Shown here one piece after another: positions 52,909 through 61,529 of a DNA stretch of 64,000 bases. Source of the DNA: Streptomyces longisporoflavus (lineage in GTDB: Bacteria > Actinomycetota > Actinomycetes > Streptomycetales > Streptomycetaceae); assembly GCF_014649775.1 (NCBI RefSeq), contig NZ_BMTR01000022.1, positions 55,275 to 119,274 of the forward strand. The letters run 5' to 3'. The notes below the pieces were generated by a model. That model saw nothing but the letters and a program-made list of their open reading frames with translations. It was not told the DNA's origin and ran no database searches. The stretch's first letter is position 1, and every line of letters begins with the position of its first letter. Both the position numbers and the translations under genes were made by a program.

Positions 52909-53826
52909 ATGCCGACCGCCATAGCCGTCACAGGCCCTGACCTGGTGCTGCCGTCGCCCGACCGGCACACACCGTCCGCGGCCGTCCTCCAGAGCGCCGT
53001 CCGGTCACCACGGACGTACTCCCTTGACCAGGCGCTGACCGAGATGCACACGCTCATCGAGCACCACGGCTATGTGATCGTCCTCTGTTCCGCGTCGGCG
53101 CCGCCCGCCGTCGTGCAGCGCATGCACGCGATCCGCTCCGTCCTGGAGAGCGACCGCATCGCGATCCTCCGCCCGGACCTGCCGCCGCTGGGTCTCGCGG
53201 TCCTCGCGCTCCAACTCCGCCAGCTGTCGATCTGCGACTTCAGCCCCGGAGTGCTCGCGTCGGCGGCCCGTCTCCTCTCCCACTACATCTACGCGGGCGC
53301 GCTGCTCGGCTCGGTGGCCAAACTCGACCGGGTCCCGGTCACCCTGCAATCGCACGCCAAGTCGTGGGTGCCGGGAGCCCAGTTCGCCGTACTCGCCACT
53401 CCGCGACCCGAGTTGGTCAAGATCTCGGGGGACGCGACGCTCCCCGGACCCGGCTTCGGCACGAAGATGCTGTACGCCACCGGGCAGCTGGCCCCGGCCT
53501 GGGTCACCGAGACGCTGGCTCCCGCCTGGCGGACCCAGGGCGTCTCGGAGGCGCGGCTTCCCGGGGACTCCGCGCGCTGGTGGGCGACGGGCAAGCTGGT
53601 CGAGTTCGCCGCGGCGATCCCCGACATCTCCGTGCTCTACCAACTGGTGGCCTCCGTCCGGCGGGACGGCTGCCACTGGTGCGGCCTGGAACTCATCGGC
53701 GACCGCTGCGGGTTCTGCGCGGCGACGCTCGCGTCGCCTTCGGAACGGGCGGCGCCGGCTCCCGCCGCTGCGTCTGCTTCCGCTTCCGCCGCTCCCGTAC
53801 GAGCGCTGCCACGAGGCGCGACGTAA
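52909..53826 (+). CDS. Unknown protein at the head of the Tad locus, C-terminal zinc ribbon
   Basis: This 305-residue soluble protein has no signal or membrane span. The C-terminal segment DGCHWCGLELIGDRCGFCAATL is a CxxC-x8-CxxC zinc ribbon, followed by an Ala/Ser/Pro-rich tail. The middle (about 60-260) has alternating strands and helices (VIVLCSASAPPAVVQ, GLAVLALQLRQLSICDF) and may be a GAF/receiver-like or actin-like fold. I do not recognise the family. It is 95 bp upstream of cpaB, so a role in pilus control is plausible. Confidence 0.7.
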   Translation: MPTAIAVTGPDLVLPSPDRHTPSAAVLQSAVRSPRTYSLDQALTEMHTLIEHHGYVIVLCSASAPPAVVQRMHAIRSVLESDRIAILRPDLPPLGLAVLALQLRQLSICDFSPGVLASAARLLSHYIYAGALLGSVAKLDRVPVTLQSHAKSWVPGAQFAVLATPRPELVKISGDATLPGPGFGTKMLYATGQLAPAWVTETLAPAWRTQGVSEARLPGDSARWWATGKLVEFAAAIPDISVLYQLVASVRRDGCHWCGLELIGDRCGFCAATLASPSERAAPAPAAASASASAAPVRALPRGAT

Positions 53827-53921
53827 AGCCCGGCCCCTTGACGTGCACGAACCCGAACTGAACGCGCACCACGCCGATCACTGTCCGTAGCCATCCGCAC
53901 CCGATCGAGGTAGTCCGGTTC

Positions 53922-54635
53922 ATGAACTCACGCCAGCGCCGCGGCGTCATCCTGCTGGTCCTGTCGGTCCTGGCCGCGTTCGGCGCGTTCGCGGGTGTCC
54001 TCTCGGTGATCCGGGACGTGAACTCGAAGGTGGGGCCCGAGGTGGCCGCGTACAAGCTCAAGGGGGACATAGCCCCCTACAAGGAGCTCAGCGCGGATCA
54101 GTTCGAGAAGGTCGAGATGCCGGAGCGGTGGCTCTCCGACAACGCCGTCACCGACCTCCGCCAGGTGCGCGGCAAGATCGCGGTGACGGAGCTGCGGAAG
54201 GGCTCGCTGCTCCAGACGGACATGATCGTCAACCGTCCCTCGCTCGACCCTGGTCAGCAGGAGATCGCCATCATGATCGACGCGGCCACGGGCGTCGCGG
54301 GCAAGATCACGCCGGGCTCGACGGTGAACATCTACGCCACCTTCAAGGCCGAGACCGACAACGCCAAGGACCAGTCGAAGGTCATCGTCGAGTCCGCGAA
54401 GGTCATCGACGTGGGCAAGCTGACGGCCCTCGACCCGGACCAGGACGACCGCAGCAGCCGTCGTACGGCGACGGAGGCGGTGCCGATCACCTTCGCCCTG
54501 GACACGGCGGACGCGCAGCGCGTGGCGTACGCGGAATCCTTCGCCACGCACGTACGCCTCGCCCTGGTCGGCCAGGGCGAGGAGAGCAGCATCCCGCGGG
54601 GCGACCGGACGTACACACTCGACGAGGACAAGTAG
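53922..54635 (+). CDS. cpaB: Flp pilus assembly protein CpaB/RcpC
   Basis: This 237-residue protein has an N-terminal membrane anchor (about 8-28), a SAF domain (about 45-105; YKLKGDIAPYKELSADQFEKVEMP, KGSLLQTDMI) and the RcpC/CpaB domain (about 115-235). CpaB helps assemble the Tad secretion apparatus outside the membrane. It is first in the recognisable pilus genes. Confidence 0.93.
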   Translation: MNSRQRRGVILLVLSVLAAFGAFAGVLSVIRDVNSKVGPEVAAYKLKGDIAPYKELSADQFEKVEMPERWLSDNAVTDLRQVRGKIAVTELRKGSLLQTDMIVNRPSLDPGQQEIAIMIDAATGVAGKITPGSTVNIYATFKAETDNAKDQSKVIVESAKVIDVGKLTALDPDQDDRSSRRTATEAVPITFALDTADAQRVAYAESFATHVRLALVGQGEESSIPRGDRTYTLDEDK

Positions 54636-54751
54636 GGGGCCGCGCGTATGAGGCGACGCATGTCTGAACCTCGGCGGGTGCTGCCGGGACAGCGGGCGGG
54701 TGTACGGGAAAGGCCGGTGCACCGGCGTCCCCGGCCGGGAGGCGACCCCGT

Positions 54752-56365
54752 ATGACGACCCGCATCCTTCCCGCCATCGGGGACATGGAGGCAGCCCGGG
54801 CACTCTCGACCCTGGTCGGGCAGTTGCCGGACGCCGAGCCCGCTCTCCCCGTCGCCGATTCCACCGCGCTGCTCGACACCCTGGCGCGGCTCGCGGCCGA
54901 GTCCCTGGACGAGTTGCCCGAAGTCGTCCTCATCCACGAGCGCATCGGCCCCGTACCCGCCCTCGACCTGATCCGCGACCTCGTCCTGCGTTTCCCCGCG
55001 GTCGGCGTCGTCCTCATCACCGCCGACACCAGCCCCGGCCTCCTGACCGCCGCGATGGACTCCGGTGCGCGCGGCATCGTCGGCTTCCCGCTCGCCTTCG
55101 AGGCGCTGGCCGAGCGAGTGCACGCGGCGGCGGCCTGGTCGGCCGGGATGCGCAGGCATCTGGGCAGCGCGGGCGTGGAGCTGTACGCCGGTCCGGGGGA
55201 GAGCCCCGGCGGCGGGCACGTCGTGGCGGTGAGCGGAGCCAAGGGAGGCGTGGGGACGACCCTCGCCACCGTTCAACTCGCCCTCGCGGCCCGCGCGTCG
55301 GGCCGCAGCGTCGCCCTCCTCGACCTCGACCTGCAGTCAGGAGACGTCTCCTCCTACCTCGACGTGCAGTTCCGCCGCTCGATAGCCGACCTCGCGGCCA
55401 TCACCGACATCACCCCCCGCGTCCTCCAGGACGCCGTCTACACCCACGAGACCGGCATCGGCCTCCTTCTCGCCCCCGGCGAGGGCGAGCGGGGCGAGGA
55501 GATCACCGACAGGGTGGCCCGCCAGACGCTCGGCGCCCTGCGCAGCCGCTACGACGTCGTGCTCGTCGACTGCGGTACGTACGTCACCGGGGCGAGCGCG
55601 GCCGCCATCGAACTCGCCGACCAGGCCATCCTCCTCGTCACCCCGGACGTCGTCTCCGTACGCGCGGCCAAGCGCATGGTGCGCCTGTGGGACCGCCTCC
55701 AGATCCGCAAGGCGGAGGAGACCCTCACGGTCGTCAACCGCCACGGCAAGGGCGCGGACATCCAGCCCTCCCTGGTGGAACGGGTGACGGGGACGAAGGT
55801 GGCCCGCACCGCCATCCCCGCGAACTTCAAGGAGTTGCAGGGCGCGGTCGACGCGGGCCGCATGCAGGACCTGGACAGCAAGTCCTCGGTCAAGCAGGCA
55901 CTGTGGGCGCTGGCGGGCGAGCTCGGCCTGGTGGACGCTCAGGCGTCCGGCGGCGGCAAGCGGAGCGCGCTGACCCTCCGGAAACGGTCGGCCGGGAGCG
56001 ACCGCGGCGCCGTCACCCTGGAGTTCGCCGGCATGTTCCCGCTCCTGCTCGCCGTGGTGGGCCTCCTGTGGCAGTGCGCGCTGTACGGCTACACGTTCTC
56101 CCTCGCGGGAAACGCGGCGGACGAGGCAGCGAGGGCCGCGACAGCCGCGTACGCGGTGGGCGAGGGCGGCGAGGCGGCGTGCACGGCCGCCGCGAAGGAG
56201 CATCTGCCCTCGGCGTGGCAGGGCGCGACGGTGTCCTGCACGGACGACGGCTCGGTGTGGAAGGCCCACGTGGACGCGGACGTCCCGCTGTTCTTCCCCG
56301 GCATCGACACGGGGTGGAGCGTGAGCGGGGAGGCGGGGGCGGCGAAGGAGGGTGAGGACGGGTGA
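54752..56365 (+). CDS. CpaE/TadZ ATPase fused to a TadE-like pseudopilin
   Basis: This 537-residue protein has an N-terminal receiver-like domain (about 1-140) and a MinD/ParA-type ATPase (about 145-395; deviant Walker A GAKGGVGTT with Lys164, and Walker B VVLVDCG). A linker and a TadE domain follow (about 415-537). The join keeps a type IVb prepilin site, RG/AVTLEF (Gly419, Glu424 at +5), followed by the hydrophobic helix AGMFPLLLAVVGLLWQCALYG. CpaE/TadZ localises the pilus; TadE is a minor pseudopilin. The next gene starts with GTGA overlap. Confidence 0.88.
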   Translation: MTTRILPAIGDMEAARALSTLVGQLPDAEPALPVADSTALLDTLARLAAESLDELPEVVLIHERIGPVPALDLIRDLVLRFPAVGVVLITADTSPGLLTAAMDSGARGIVGFPLAFEALAERVHAAAAWSAGMRRHLGSAGVELYAGPGESPGGGHVVAVSGAKGGVGTTLATVQLALAARASGRSVALLDLDLQSGDVSSYLDVQFRRSIADLAAITDITPRVLQDAVYTHETGIGLLLAPGEGERGEEITDRVARQTLGALRSRYDVVLVDCGTYVTGASAAAIELADQAILLVTPDVVSVRAAKRMVRLWDRLQIRKAEETLTVVNRHGKGADIQPSLVERVTGTKVARTAIPANFKELQGAVDAGRMQDLDSKSSVKQALWALAGELGLVDAQASGGGKRSALTLRKRSAGSDRGAVTLEFAGMFPLLLAVVGLLWQCALYGYTFSLAGNAADEAARAATAAYAVGEGGEAACTAAAKEHLPSAWQGATVSCTDDGSVWKAHVDADVPLFFPGIDTGWSVSGEAGAAKEGEDG

Positions 56366-56862
56366 GGGGTTGCCGCCGGTTCGCGCGCGCCGTGGATCAC
56401 CGGCTCGGCGGAGTCCGACTCGTGCGCACCGCCGATCACCGGCTCCGCCGTGTCCGTCCGCAGACGCGGGACGGGCTGAACGGCCCCCGGAGACCGAGGG
56501 GGAAACGCCGCTGTGACGACCGCGGCGTATCCATGCTGGAGTTCGCCGGCTTTCTGCCCGTCCTTCTCCTCGTCGGCCTCGCCGCCATCCAGCTCGGCCT
56601 GGTCGGCTACGCCGTCAACCAGGCCGGATCCGGCGCCCGCGCCGCGGCCCGCGTCGCCTCGCAGGGCGAGGGCGGCGAAGCCGCGGGCATGGCCGCGATG
56701 GACGGCAGCCTCGACGCGCAGGTCGCCATCAGCGGCGGCGGCGCCACGACCACGGCTGACGTCACCGTCCAGGTCCCCACGCTCCTGCCCTTCGTGGACG
56801 CGGGATGGTCCGTCACGAAGTCGGCCACGATGCCCAACGACGAAGACGAAGAGGGGAGCTGA
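56362..56862 (+). CDS. TadE-like pseudopilin
   Basis: This 166-residue protein has an Arg-rich, low-complexity N-terminal extension and then the prepilin site RG/VSMLEF (Glu at +5), a hydrophobic helix (AGFLPVLLLVGLAAIQLGLVGYA) and a small C-terminal domain. The GTG overlaps the previous TGA (GTGA). The first 50 residues, including two near copies of DHRLxxVR coded by a 39 bp repeat (from 56395 and 56434), are unusual for TadE; a shorter product starting near the prepilin site is possible. Confidence 0.78.
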   Translation: MRGCRRFARAVDHRLGGVRLVRTADHRLRRVRPQTRDGLNGPRRPRGKRRCDDRGVSMLEFAGFLPVLLLVGLAAIQLGLVGYAVNQAGSGARAAARVASQGEGGEAAGMAAMDGSLDAQVAISGGGATTTADVTVQVPTLLPFVDAGWSVTKSATMPNDEDEEGS

Positions 56863-56872
56863 GAGAGCCGAG

Positions 56873-58231
56873 ATGAGCCTCCGCGACCGCGTGGCGACCG
56901 CGCACGACCACGGCAAGGACAGCGGCCCGAGCCGCGACGACAGCCTCGTCGCCGTCTACCGCTCCAAGCTGCTCGAAGAGATCGACCTCGCCGAGATGTC
57001 GTCCCTCACCACGGCCGACCGCCGGGTCCGCCTGGAACGCGTCATGGGCCACATCATCAGCCGCGAGGGCCCCGTACTCTCCACCTCGGAACGCTCCCAG
57101 CTCATCCGCCGCGTCGTGGACGAGGCCCTGGGACTCGGCGTACTCGAACCGCTCCTCGCCGACGCGTCCATCACGGAGATCATGGTCAACGGCCCCGACT
57201 CGATCTTCGTCGAGCGCGCCGGACGCGTCGAGCAGCTCCCCCTCCGGTTCGCGTCGAACGACCAGCTCATGCAGACCATCGAGCGCATCGTCTCCACGGT
57301 CAACCGCCGCGTGGACGAGTCGAACCCGATGGTCGACGCCCGGCTGCCCACCGGCGAGCGCGTGAACGTGATCATCCCGCCGCTCGCCCTCACCGGCGCG
57401 ACGCTCACCATCCGCCGCTTCCCCCGCGCCTACACCCTGCACGAGCTGATCGGCCTCGGCTCGCTCGACGAGCACATGCTGCTCCTGCTCTCCGCCTTCG
57501 TACGGGCCCGCTTCAACATCATCGTCAGCGGCGGCACGGGCTCCGGCAAGACGACCCTCCTGAACGCCCTCTCCGGCCTCCTCCCGGCCCACGAACGCAT
57601 CATCACCATCGAGGACTCGGCGGAACTGCAACTCCAGCAGGACCACGTGATCCGCCTCGAATCGCGCCCCGCGAACGTCGAGGGCAAAGGCCAGATCACC
57701 ATCCGCGACCTGGTCCGCAACAGCCTCCGTATGCGCCCCGACCGCATCATCGTCGGCGAGGTCCGGGGCGGCGAGACGCTCGACATGCTCCAGGCGATGT
57801 CGACGGGCCACGACGGCTCCCTCGCCACGGTCCACGCGAACACGGCCGAGGACGCCCTCATGCGCCTGCAGACCCTGGGCTCCATGTCGGAGGTCCAGAT
57901 CCCCTTCGAGGCGCTGAAGGACCAGATCAACTCGGCGGTGGACGTGGTCGTCCAGCTGGCCAGGCTCGCGGACGGCTCCCGCAAGGTCGCCGAGATCGTC
58001 CTGCTCGTGTCGCACGGCCGCGAACAGTTCCGCATCGCCCCGGTGACGCGCTTCGTGCCGCACCAGCCGGGCGGCGGCGGCCTCGACCGCCGCGTGCACG
58101 GCTACTTCGAGCACCTGCCGCTCCCGCGCTCCGTCGCCGAGCGTCTCTACGTCGCGGGTGAGCCGGTGCCGCCCGGTTTCGGAGTGGCGCAGGCCATCGA
58201 CGTACTGAACACGAGAGAGGCGATCGGATGA
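56873..58231 (+). CDS. cpaF: Tad/Flp pilus assembly ATPase CpaF (TadA)
   Basis: This 452-residue secretion ATPase has an N-terminal regulatory domain and the RecA-like core: Walker A GGTGSGKTT (Lys226), the Asp box ITIEDSAELQ, Walker B RPDRIIVGEVRGGE and the His box GHDGSLATVHAN. It powers extrusion and retraction of Flp pili. I chose the ATG at 56873 with GAGAGAGCC upstream. Its TGA overlaps the ATG of a 36-codon open frame. Confidence 0.94.
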   Translation: MSLRDRVATAHDHGKDSGPSRDDSLVAVYRSKLLEEIDLAEMSSLTTADRRVRLERVMGHIISREGPVLSTSERSQLIRRVVDEALGLGVLEPLLADASITEIMVNGPDSIFVERAGRVEQLPLRFASNDQLMQTIERIVSTVNRRVDESNPMVDARLPTGERVNVIIPPLALTGATLTIRRFPRAYTLHELIGLGSLDEHMLLLLSAFVRARFNIIVSGGTGSGKTTLLNALSGLLPAHERIITIEDSAELQLQQDHVIRLESRPANVEGKGQITIRDLVRNSLRMRPDRIIVGEVRGGETLDMLQAMSTGHDGSLATVHANTAEDALMRLQTLGSMSEVQIPFEALKDQINSAVDVVVQLARLADGSRKVAEIVLLVSHGREQFRIAPVTRFVPHQPGGGGLDRRVHGYFEHLPLPRSVAERLYVAGEPVPPGFGVAQAIDVLNTREAIG

Positions 58232-58338
58232 GGGCGGGGGCGAGTGTGAGCGCGAGTACGAGTGTGAGCGCGAGGGCGAGCACGAGCCCGAGCACGGGTA
58301 CGGGTACGGATACAGGTACGGGAGAGGCCACCGCCTGA
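58228..58338 (+). CDS. 36-codon Ser/Thr/Gly-rich mini-ORF coupling cpaF and tadB
   Basis: The frame starts with ATG inside the cpaF stop (ATGA, 58228-58231) and ends with TGA overlapping the tadB ATG (TGATG, 58336-58340), so it exactly fills the gap. It encodes MRAGASVSASTSVSAR, then a Ser/Thr/Gly run, from a repetitive DNA of GAGTGTGAGCGC and GGTACG units. It may be only a translational bridge or a low-complexity expansion; there is no similarity to any known protein. Confidence 0.45.
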   Translation: MRAGASVSASTSVSARASTSPSTGTGTDTGTGEATA

Positions 58339-59285
58339 TGGAGAACCAAGCCGCCCTGCTGGCTCTCGGCGCCACGATCCTGACCGGCACGCTCGCCGTG
58401 GCGGGCGTCCACGCGTACGCCTCGGGGCGGGCCCAGCGCCAGGCGCTGGTCGACCGTCTGTCGATCGGCCCCGGCGGCACGAGCGACGCAGGTGCTCGTG
58501 GCCGCCGTTTCTCGGCCGTCGACCGCCGCCTGCGCCGCACTCGCCTCGGCCGCGCCATCCACCTCCGCCTCTCGGCGACGGGCCTGGACCTCACGGCCGG
58601 CGAGTTCTTCGTCTACGTCGTGGCGGTCGTCGCCGCTCTGTGGCTGATGGCGGCGGCCACCCTGGCTCCGTTCTTCGGCCCGATCGCGGGCGTGGTGGCG
58701 ATCTGGAGCGCGGTGGTCTTCCTCAACTGGCAACGCCAGAAGCGCATCGAGGCCTTCATCAACCAACTCCCGGACGTGGCCCGCATCCTGGCGAACGCCA
58801 CAGCGGCGGGACTGGCCCTGCGCACGTCACTGGCGATGGCGGCGGAGGAGCTGGAGGCACCGGCGGGCGAGGAACTGTCGATGGTGGCGGACCAGTTGGC
58901 GCTGGGCCGCTCGATCGACGACACGCTGGGCGAGCTGGCCGAACGCCTCCCGTCCCGCGAGTTGATAGTGCTCGTGACCACCCTGGTCCTCTCCAACAAG
59001 GCGGGCGGCTCGGTGGTGAACTCACTCCGGAACCTCACCCAGACCCTGGAGGACCGCAAAGAGACCCGCAGGGAGGTCCGCACGATGCTCTCGGAGGTCC
59101 ACGCGACGGCGTTCACGGTCCCGCTGCTGGGCCTGGGCTCGCTGCTCCTGATCAATTCCTCCAATGAGGGCGCACTGGCGAGGGTGACGGGTTCGCCGAT
59201 GGGCCAGACGCTGATCCTGATCGCGCTGGGACTTTACGGGGTGGGGTTCTTCGTGATCAGACGCCTGGGAAAGATCGAAGTCTGA
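58338..59285 (+). CDS. tadB: Tad pilus inner-membrane protein TadB (T2SS F family)
   Basis: This 315-residue integral membrane platform protein has an N-terminal span, a paired span near 90-135, the GspF-like cytoplasmic domain (about 140-255; RTSLAMAAEELEAPAGEELSMVADQLALG) and two C-terminal spans. With TadC it makes the base on which pilins are assembled. It overlaps the mini-ORF stop. Confidence 0.92.
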   Translation: MENQAALLALGATILTGTLAVAGVHAYASGRAQRQALVDRLSIGPGGTSDAGARGRRFSAVDRRLRRTRLGRAIHLRLSATGLDLTAGEFFVYVVAVVAALWLMAAATLAPFFGPIAGVVAIWSAVVFLNWQRQKRIEAFINQLPDVARILANATAAGLALRTSLAMAAEELEAPAGEELSMVADQLALGRSIDDTLGELAERLPSRELIVLVTTLVLSNKAGGSVVNSLRNLTQTLEDRKETRREVRTMLSEVHATAFTVPLLGLGSLLLINSSNEGALARVTGSPMGQTLILIALGLYGVGFFVIRRLGKIEV

Positions 59286-59315
59286 GGACCGGACGCACAG
59301 CGGAGGGGAGTTGAA

Positions 59316-60206
59316 ATGCTGGCACTGGGCCTGGCGGTGGTGATGGGACTCGCCGTGGCGGGCGTCTGCCAAGGCGTGCGCATGTACCGCGCGGAGGCGA
59401 AACTCCCCTCGGACCTCGCGATCGCCCTGGAGGTGGGCGCCACCCGCGTCTCGACGGCGGGCTCGGCGGTGGACCGCCTCGGCATGCGCTTCGCACCGCT
59501 GGTCCTGCGCCTGATGGGCCCGAAACGGGTGGACGCCAAGCGCCGCAGGATCGACATGGCGGGCAACCCGGGCGGCCTGACGATCGACCGTTACGCGGCG
59601 CGCAGGGCGGTCTACGGCATCTTCGGCTTCGTGATGGGCCTGGTCTTCCTCACGAACGGCTCCCCGCTCTTCGGCCTCCTCACCTTCGGCTTCGGCGTGA
59701 CGGCGGCGGACGGGCTCATTTGGCAGGCGGTACGGGAACGCCGCGAGGTCATCGACCGCACCCTGCCGGACTTCCTGGACGTACTGGCGGTGGTGGTGTC
59801 GGCGGGCCTCGGCTTCCGCCAGGCGCTTGACCGGGTGGCGGAACGCTACGAGGGCCCGTGGGCGGACGAACTGCGCATCACACTGCGCCAGATGGACATG
59901 GGCGTCAGCCGCCGCCAGGCCTTCGACGAACTGCGCCGCAGAAACGCCTCCGAGCAGGTCTCCCAGTTCGTCTCGGCGCTCCAACAGGGCGAGGAGTTGG
60001 GCTCCCCCATCGCGGACACGCTCATCCAACTGGCGACGGACATGCGCCGCACGGACGCCCAGAACTCCCGCCGCAGGGCGGCCAAAACGATCCCGAAGGC
60101 CACGATGGTGACCCTGGTCTTCATGCTTCCGGCCACGATGATTCTGATCGCGGCGGGAATGTTCCTCGGATCGGGATCCGATTTCGGCTCGATCCTGGGG
60201 AAGTGA
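59316..60206 (+). CDS. tadC: Tad pilus inner-membrane protein TadC (T2SS F family)
   Basis: This 296-residue partner of TadB has spans near 1-20 and 95-135, the GspF domain (about 150-265; VVSAGLGFRQALDRVAERYEGPWADELRITLRQ), and a C-terminal span (TMVTLVFMLPATMILIAAGMFLG). A GGAGGGGAG site precedes the ATG. It is 30 bp after tadB. Confidence 0.92.
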   Translation: MLALGLAVVMGLAVAGVCQGVRMYRAEAKLPSDLAIALEVGATRVSTAGSAVDRLGMRFAPLVLRLMGPKRVDAKRRRIDMAGNPGGLTIDRYAARRAVYGIFGFVMGLVFLTNGSPLFGLLTFGFGVTAADGLIWQAVRERREVIDRTLPDFLDVLAVVVSAGLGFRQALDRVAERYEGPWADELRITLRQMDMGVSRRQAFDELRRRNASEQVSQFVSALQQGEELGSPIADTLIQLATDMRRTDAQNSRRRAAKTIPKATMVTLVFMLPATMILIAAGMFLGSGSDFGSILGK

Positions 60207-60214
60207 GGGCTGCC

Positions 60215-60493
60215 GTGAAAGCTTCTGTGATCGCCGCGTCGGCCCTCCCCGCGGGAGCCGTTATCAAGCCACTCGACGAAACCTCTTCGCGGCTGCAACC
60301 CAATGTGGGACAGTCGCTCGGGGACTGGGAGAGCCGCAACACCTTCGGAGCCGACCCAGGCAAGGCCTACGTCCCCCAAGTGACCTTTGCAAAAGGCGCG
60401 CTAATGAGGCTCAGGGGAGGGGAAGTCGTGAAACACAGCGAACCACCGACAGCCCGGTCAAGAACCTCCGCCGCACGCTTCCGAGGTGCGTGA
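60215..60493 (+). CDS. Short unknown ORF after tadC
   Basis: This 92-codon frame starts with a GTG 8 bp after the tadC stop and has no recognised domain. It has a weakly hydrophobic N-terminus and a basic C-terminus. It lacks a clear ribosome-binding site, and the base use changes across it, so it may not be a real gene. Confidence 0.35.
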   Translation: MKASVIAASALPAGAVIKPLDETSSRLQPNVGQSLGDWESRNTFGADPGKAYVPQVTFAKGALMRLRGGEVVKHSEPPTARSRTSAARFRGA

Positions 60494-60676
60494 TGACCAC
60501 GCGGCCGGGGAAGGGAACTCGCCAACTTGCGCGTCACGAACGGCACTGGTTGCGGAGAGTGGCTGATGGGTCACATGATCTCGCGTACGTTGCCTATGAC
60601 GACAGCGGCGTCGAAATTGATCGCGCCGGCGGTGTGTTTCGCGGCGCGTGTATCGGGTGGGAGAGAAGGGGCCGTC

Positions 60677-60895
60677 GTGCTGAAAGATCGCGCACTCAGA
60701 GTCTGGGTCAACTGGACCGTCACCGTGACTTCCCGGGTTCGGGGGAGGGAGCGGGATGCGGGGGCGGGGTTTGTGGAGTATGCGGGGTTGATGATTTTGA
60801 TCGCGGGGATCTTTACGTTGATCGACGGCCTTGGGTTGGATGGGCAGATTTCCGGGGCAATTGGCGACGCGGTGGCCGACGTCATCGGTGGCTGA
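60677..60895 (+). CDS. flp: Flp-type IVb pilin
   Basis: This 72-residue prepilin has an N-terminal basic leader and the processing site DAG/AGFVEYAG, with Glu at +5 and Tyr at +6, the Flp signature. A hydrophobic helix follows (LMILIAGIFTLI), then a short tail. It would be the major pilin subunit. The GTG at 60677 has GAGAGAAGGGG 5-6 nt upstream. Longer in-frame starts lack this. The codons are less GC-rich than in tadB or tadC. Confidence 0.8.
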   Translation: MLKDRALRVWVNWTVTVTSRVRGRERDAGAGFVEYAGLMILIAGIFTLIDGLGLDGQISGAIGDAVADVIGG

Positions 60896-61497
60896 AGACG
60901 GTCAAGTGGCGCAGTGACAGAGGGCAGACTCTCCCCATCTACATCTGGGTGACGGGGATTCTGCTCTTCGTCGCGTTCGCCTTCTTCGCGTTTGCCCAGG
61001 CTGCCTCTGCTCGTAACGGCGCCCAATCGGCTGCCGACGCTGCGGCATTGGCAGCCGCGCAGGCCTCACGGGACGAGTTGATCGAAGGCCTCGGCCTGTC
61101 GATCGGCGAGGGAGACGAGTGGCTCAACTGGCTTCAAGGCGACAACTTCACCGGAGCCGGGGCGCAAGCCGCAGCGGATGCACTCGCTGCGGACAACGAC
61201 TCCACCGCGACGATCAGCCCGGCCGAAGTGAATGGGTACCCAGGCTATCGGGCAAAGGTCGAAACCAACTACACCGTCGGTGATTCGATCATTCCGGGGA
61301 CTGAGTCCCAGCACGCGACTGCTGAGGCCACGGCGATCATTAAACCCCGCTGCGACGTCGTTGCATCGGTCGATCCCGAGAAAGCTGTGGAGTTCGACTG
61401 TGATGGCGGCCAATCCTTCGAGATTGATCCCGAAGAATTTGATCTAGACGATCTTCCAGATGCATCTGTTCTCTTCGCTGTGCATCTGGCCGACTGA
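60892..61497 (+). CDS. TadG/TadE-like pilus protein, possible CTG start
   Basis: This protein of about 201 residues has the TadG-type N-terminal span (RGQTLPIYIWVTGILLFVAFAFFAFAQAASARNGAQSAADAAALAAAQA), the usual start of the Tad-helical/TadG family. It continues with a secreted domain ending in acidic residues. There is no ATG, GTG or TTG close to the domain start; the CTG at 60892 overlaps the flp stop as CTGA. In-frame codons far upstream run through flp in another frame and are not plausible. The codon use is AT-richer than in the flanks. Confidence 0.65.
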   Translation: MKTVKWRSDRGQTLPIYIWVTGILLFVAFAFFAFAQAASARNGAQSAADAAALAAAQASRDELIEGLGLSIGEGDEWLNWLQGDNFTGAGAQAAADALAADNDSTATISPAEVNGYPGYRAKVETNYTVGDSIIPGTESQHATAEATAIIKPRCDVVASVDPEKAVEFDCDGGQSFEIDPEEFDLDDLPDASVLFAVHLAD

Positions 61498-61529
61498 CAA
61501 GCGAACGACGAGAGAAGGAAACCGCCGCG

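Noticed and set aside
60490..60890. Long N-terminal extension of the TadG-like protein
   Set aside because: It is read through flp in another frame, is Arg/Gly-rich and lacks homology; the domain starts after 60890.
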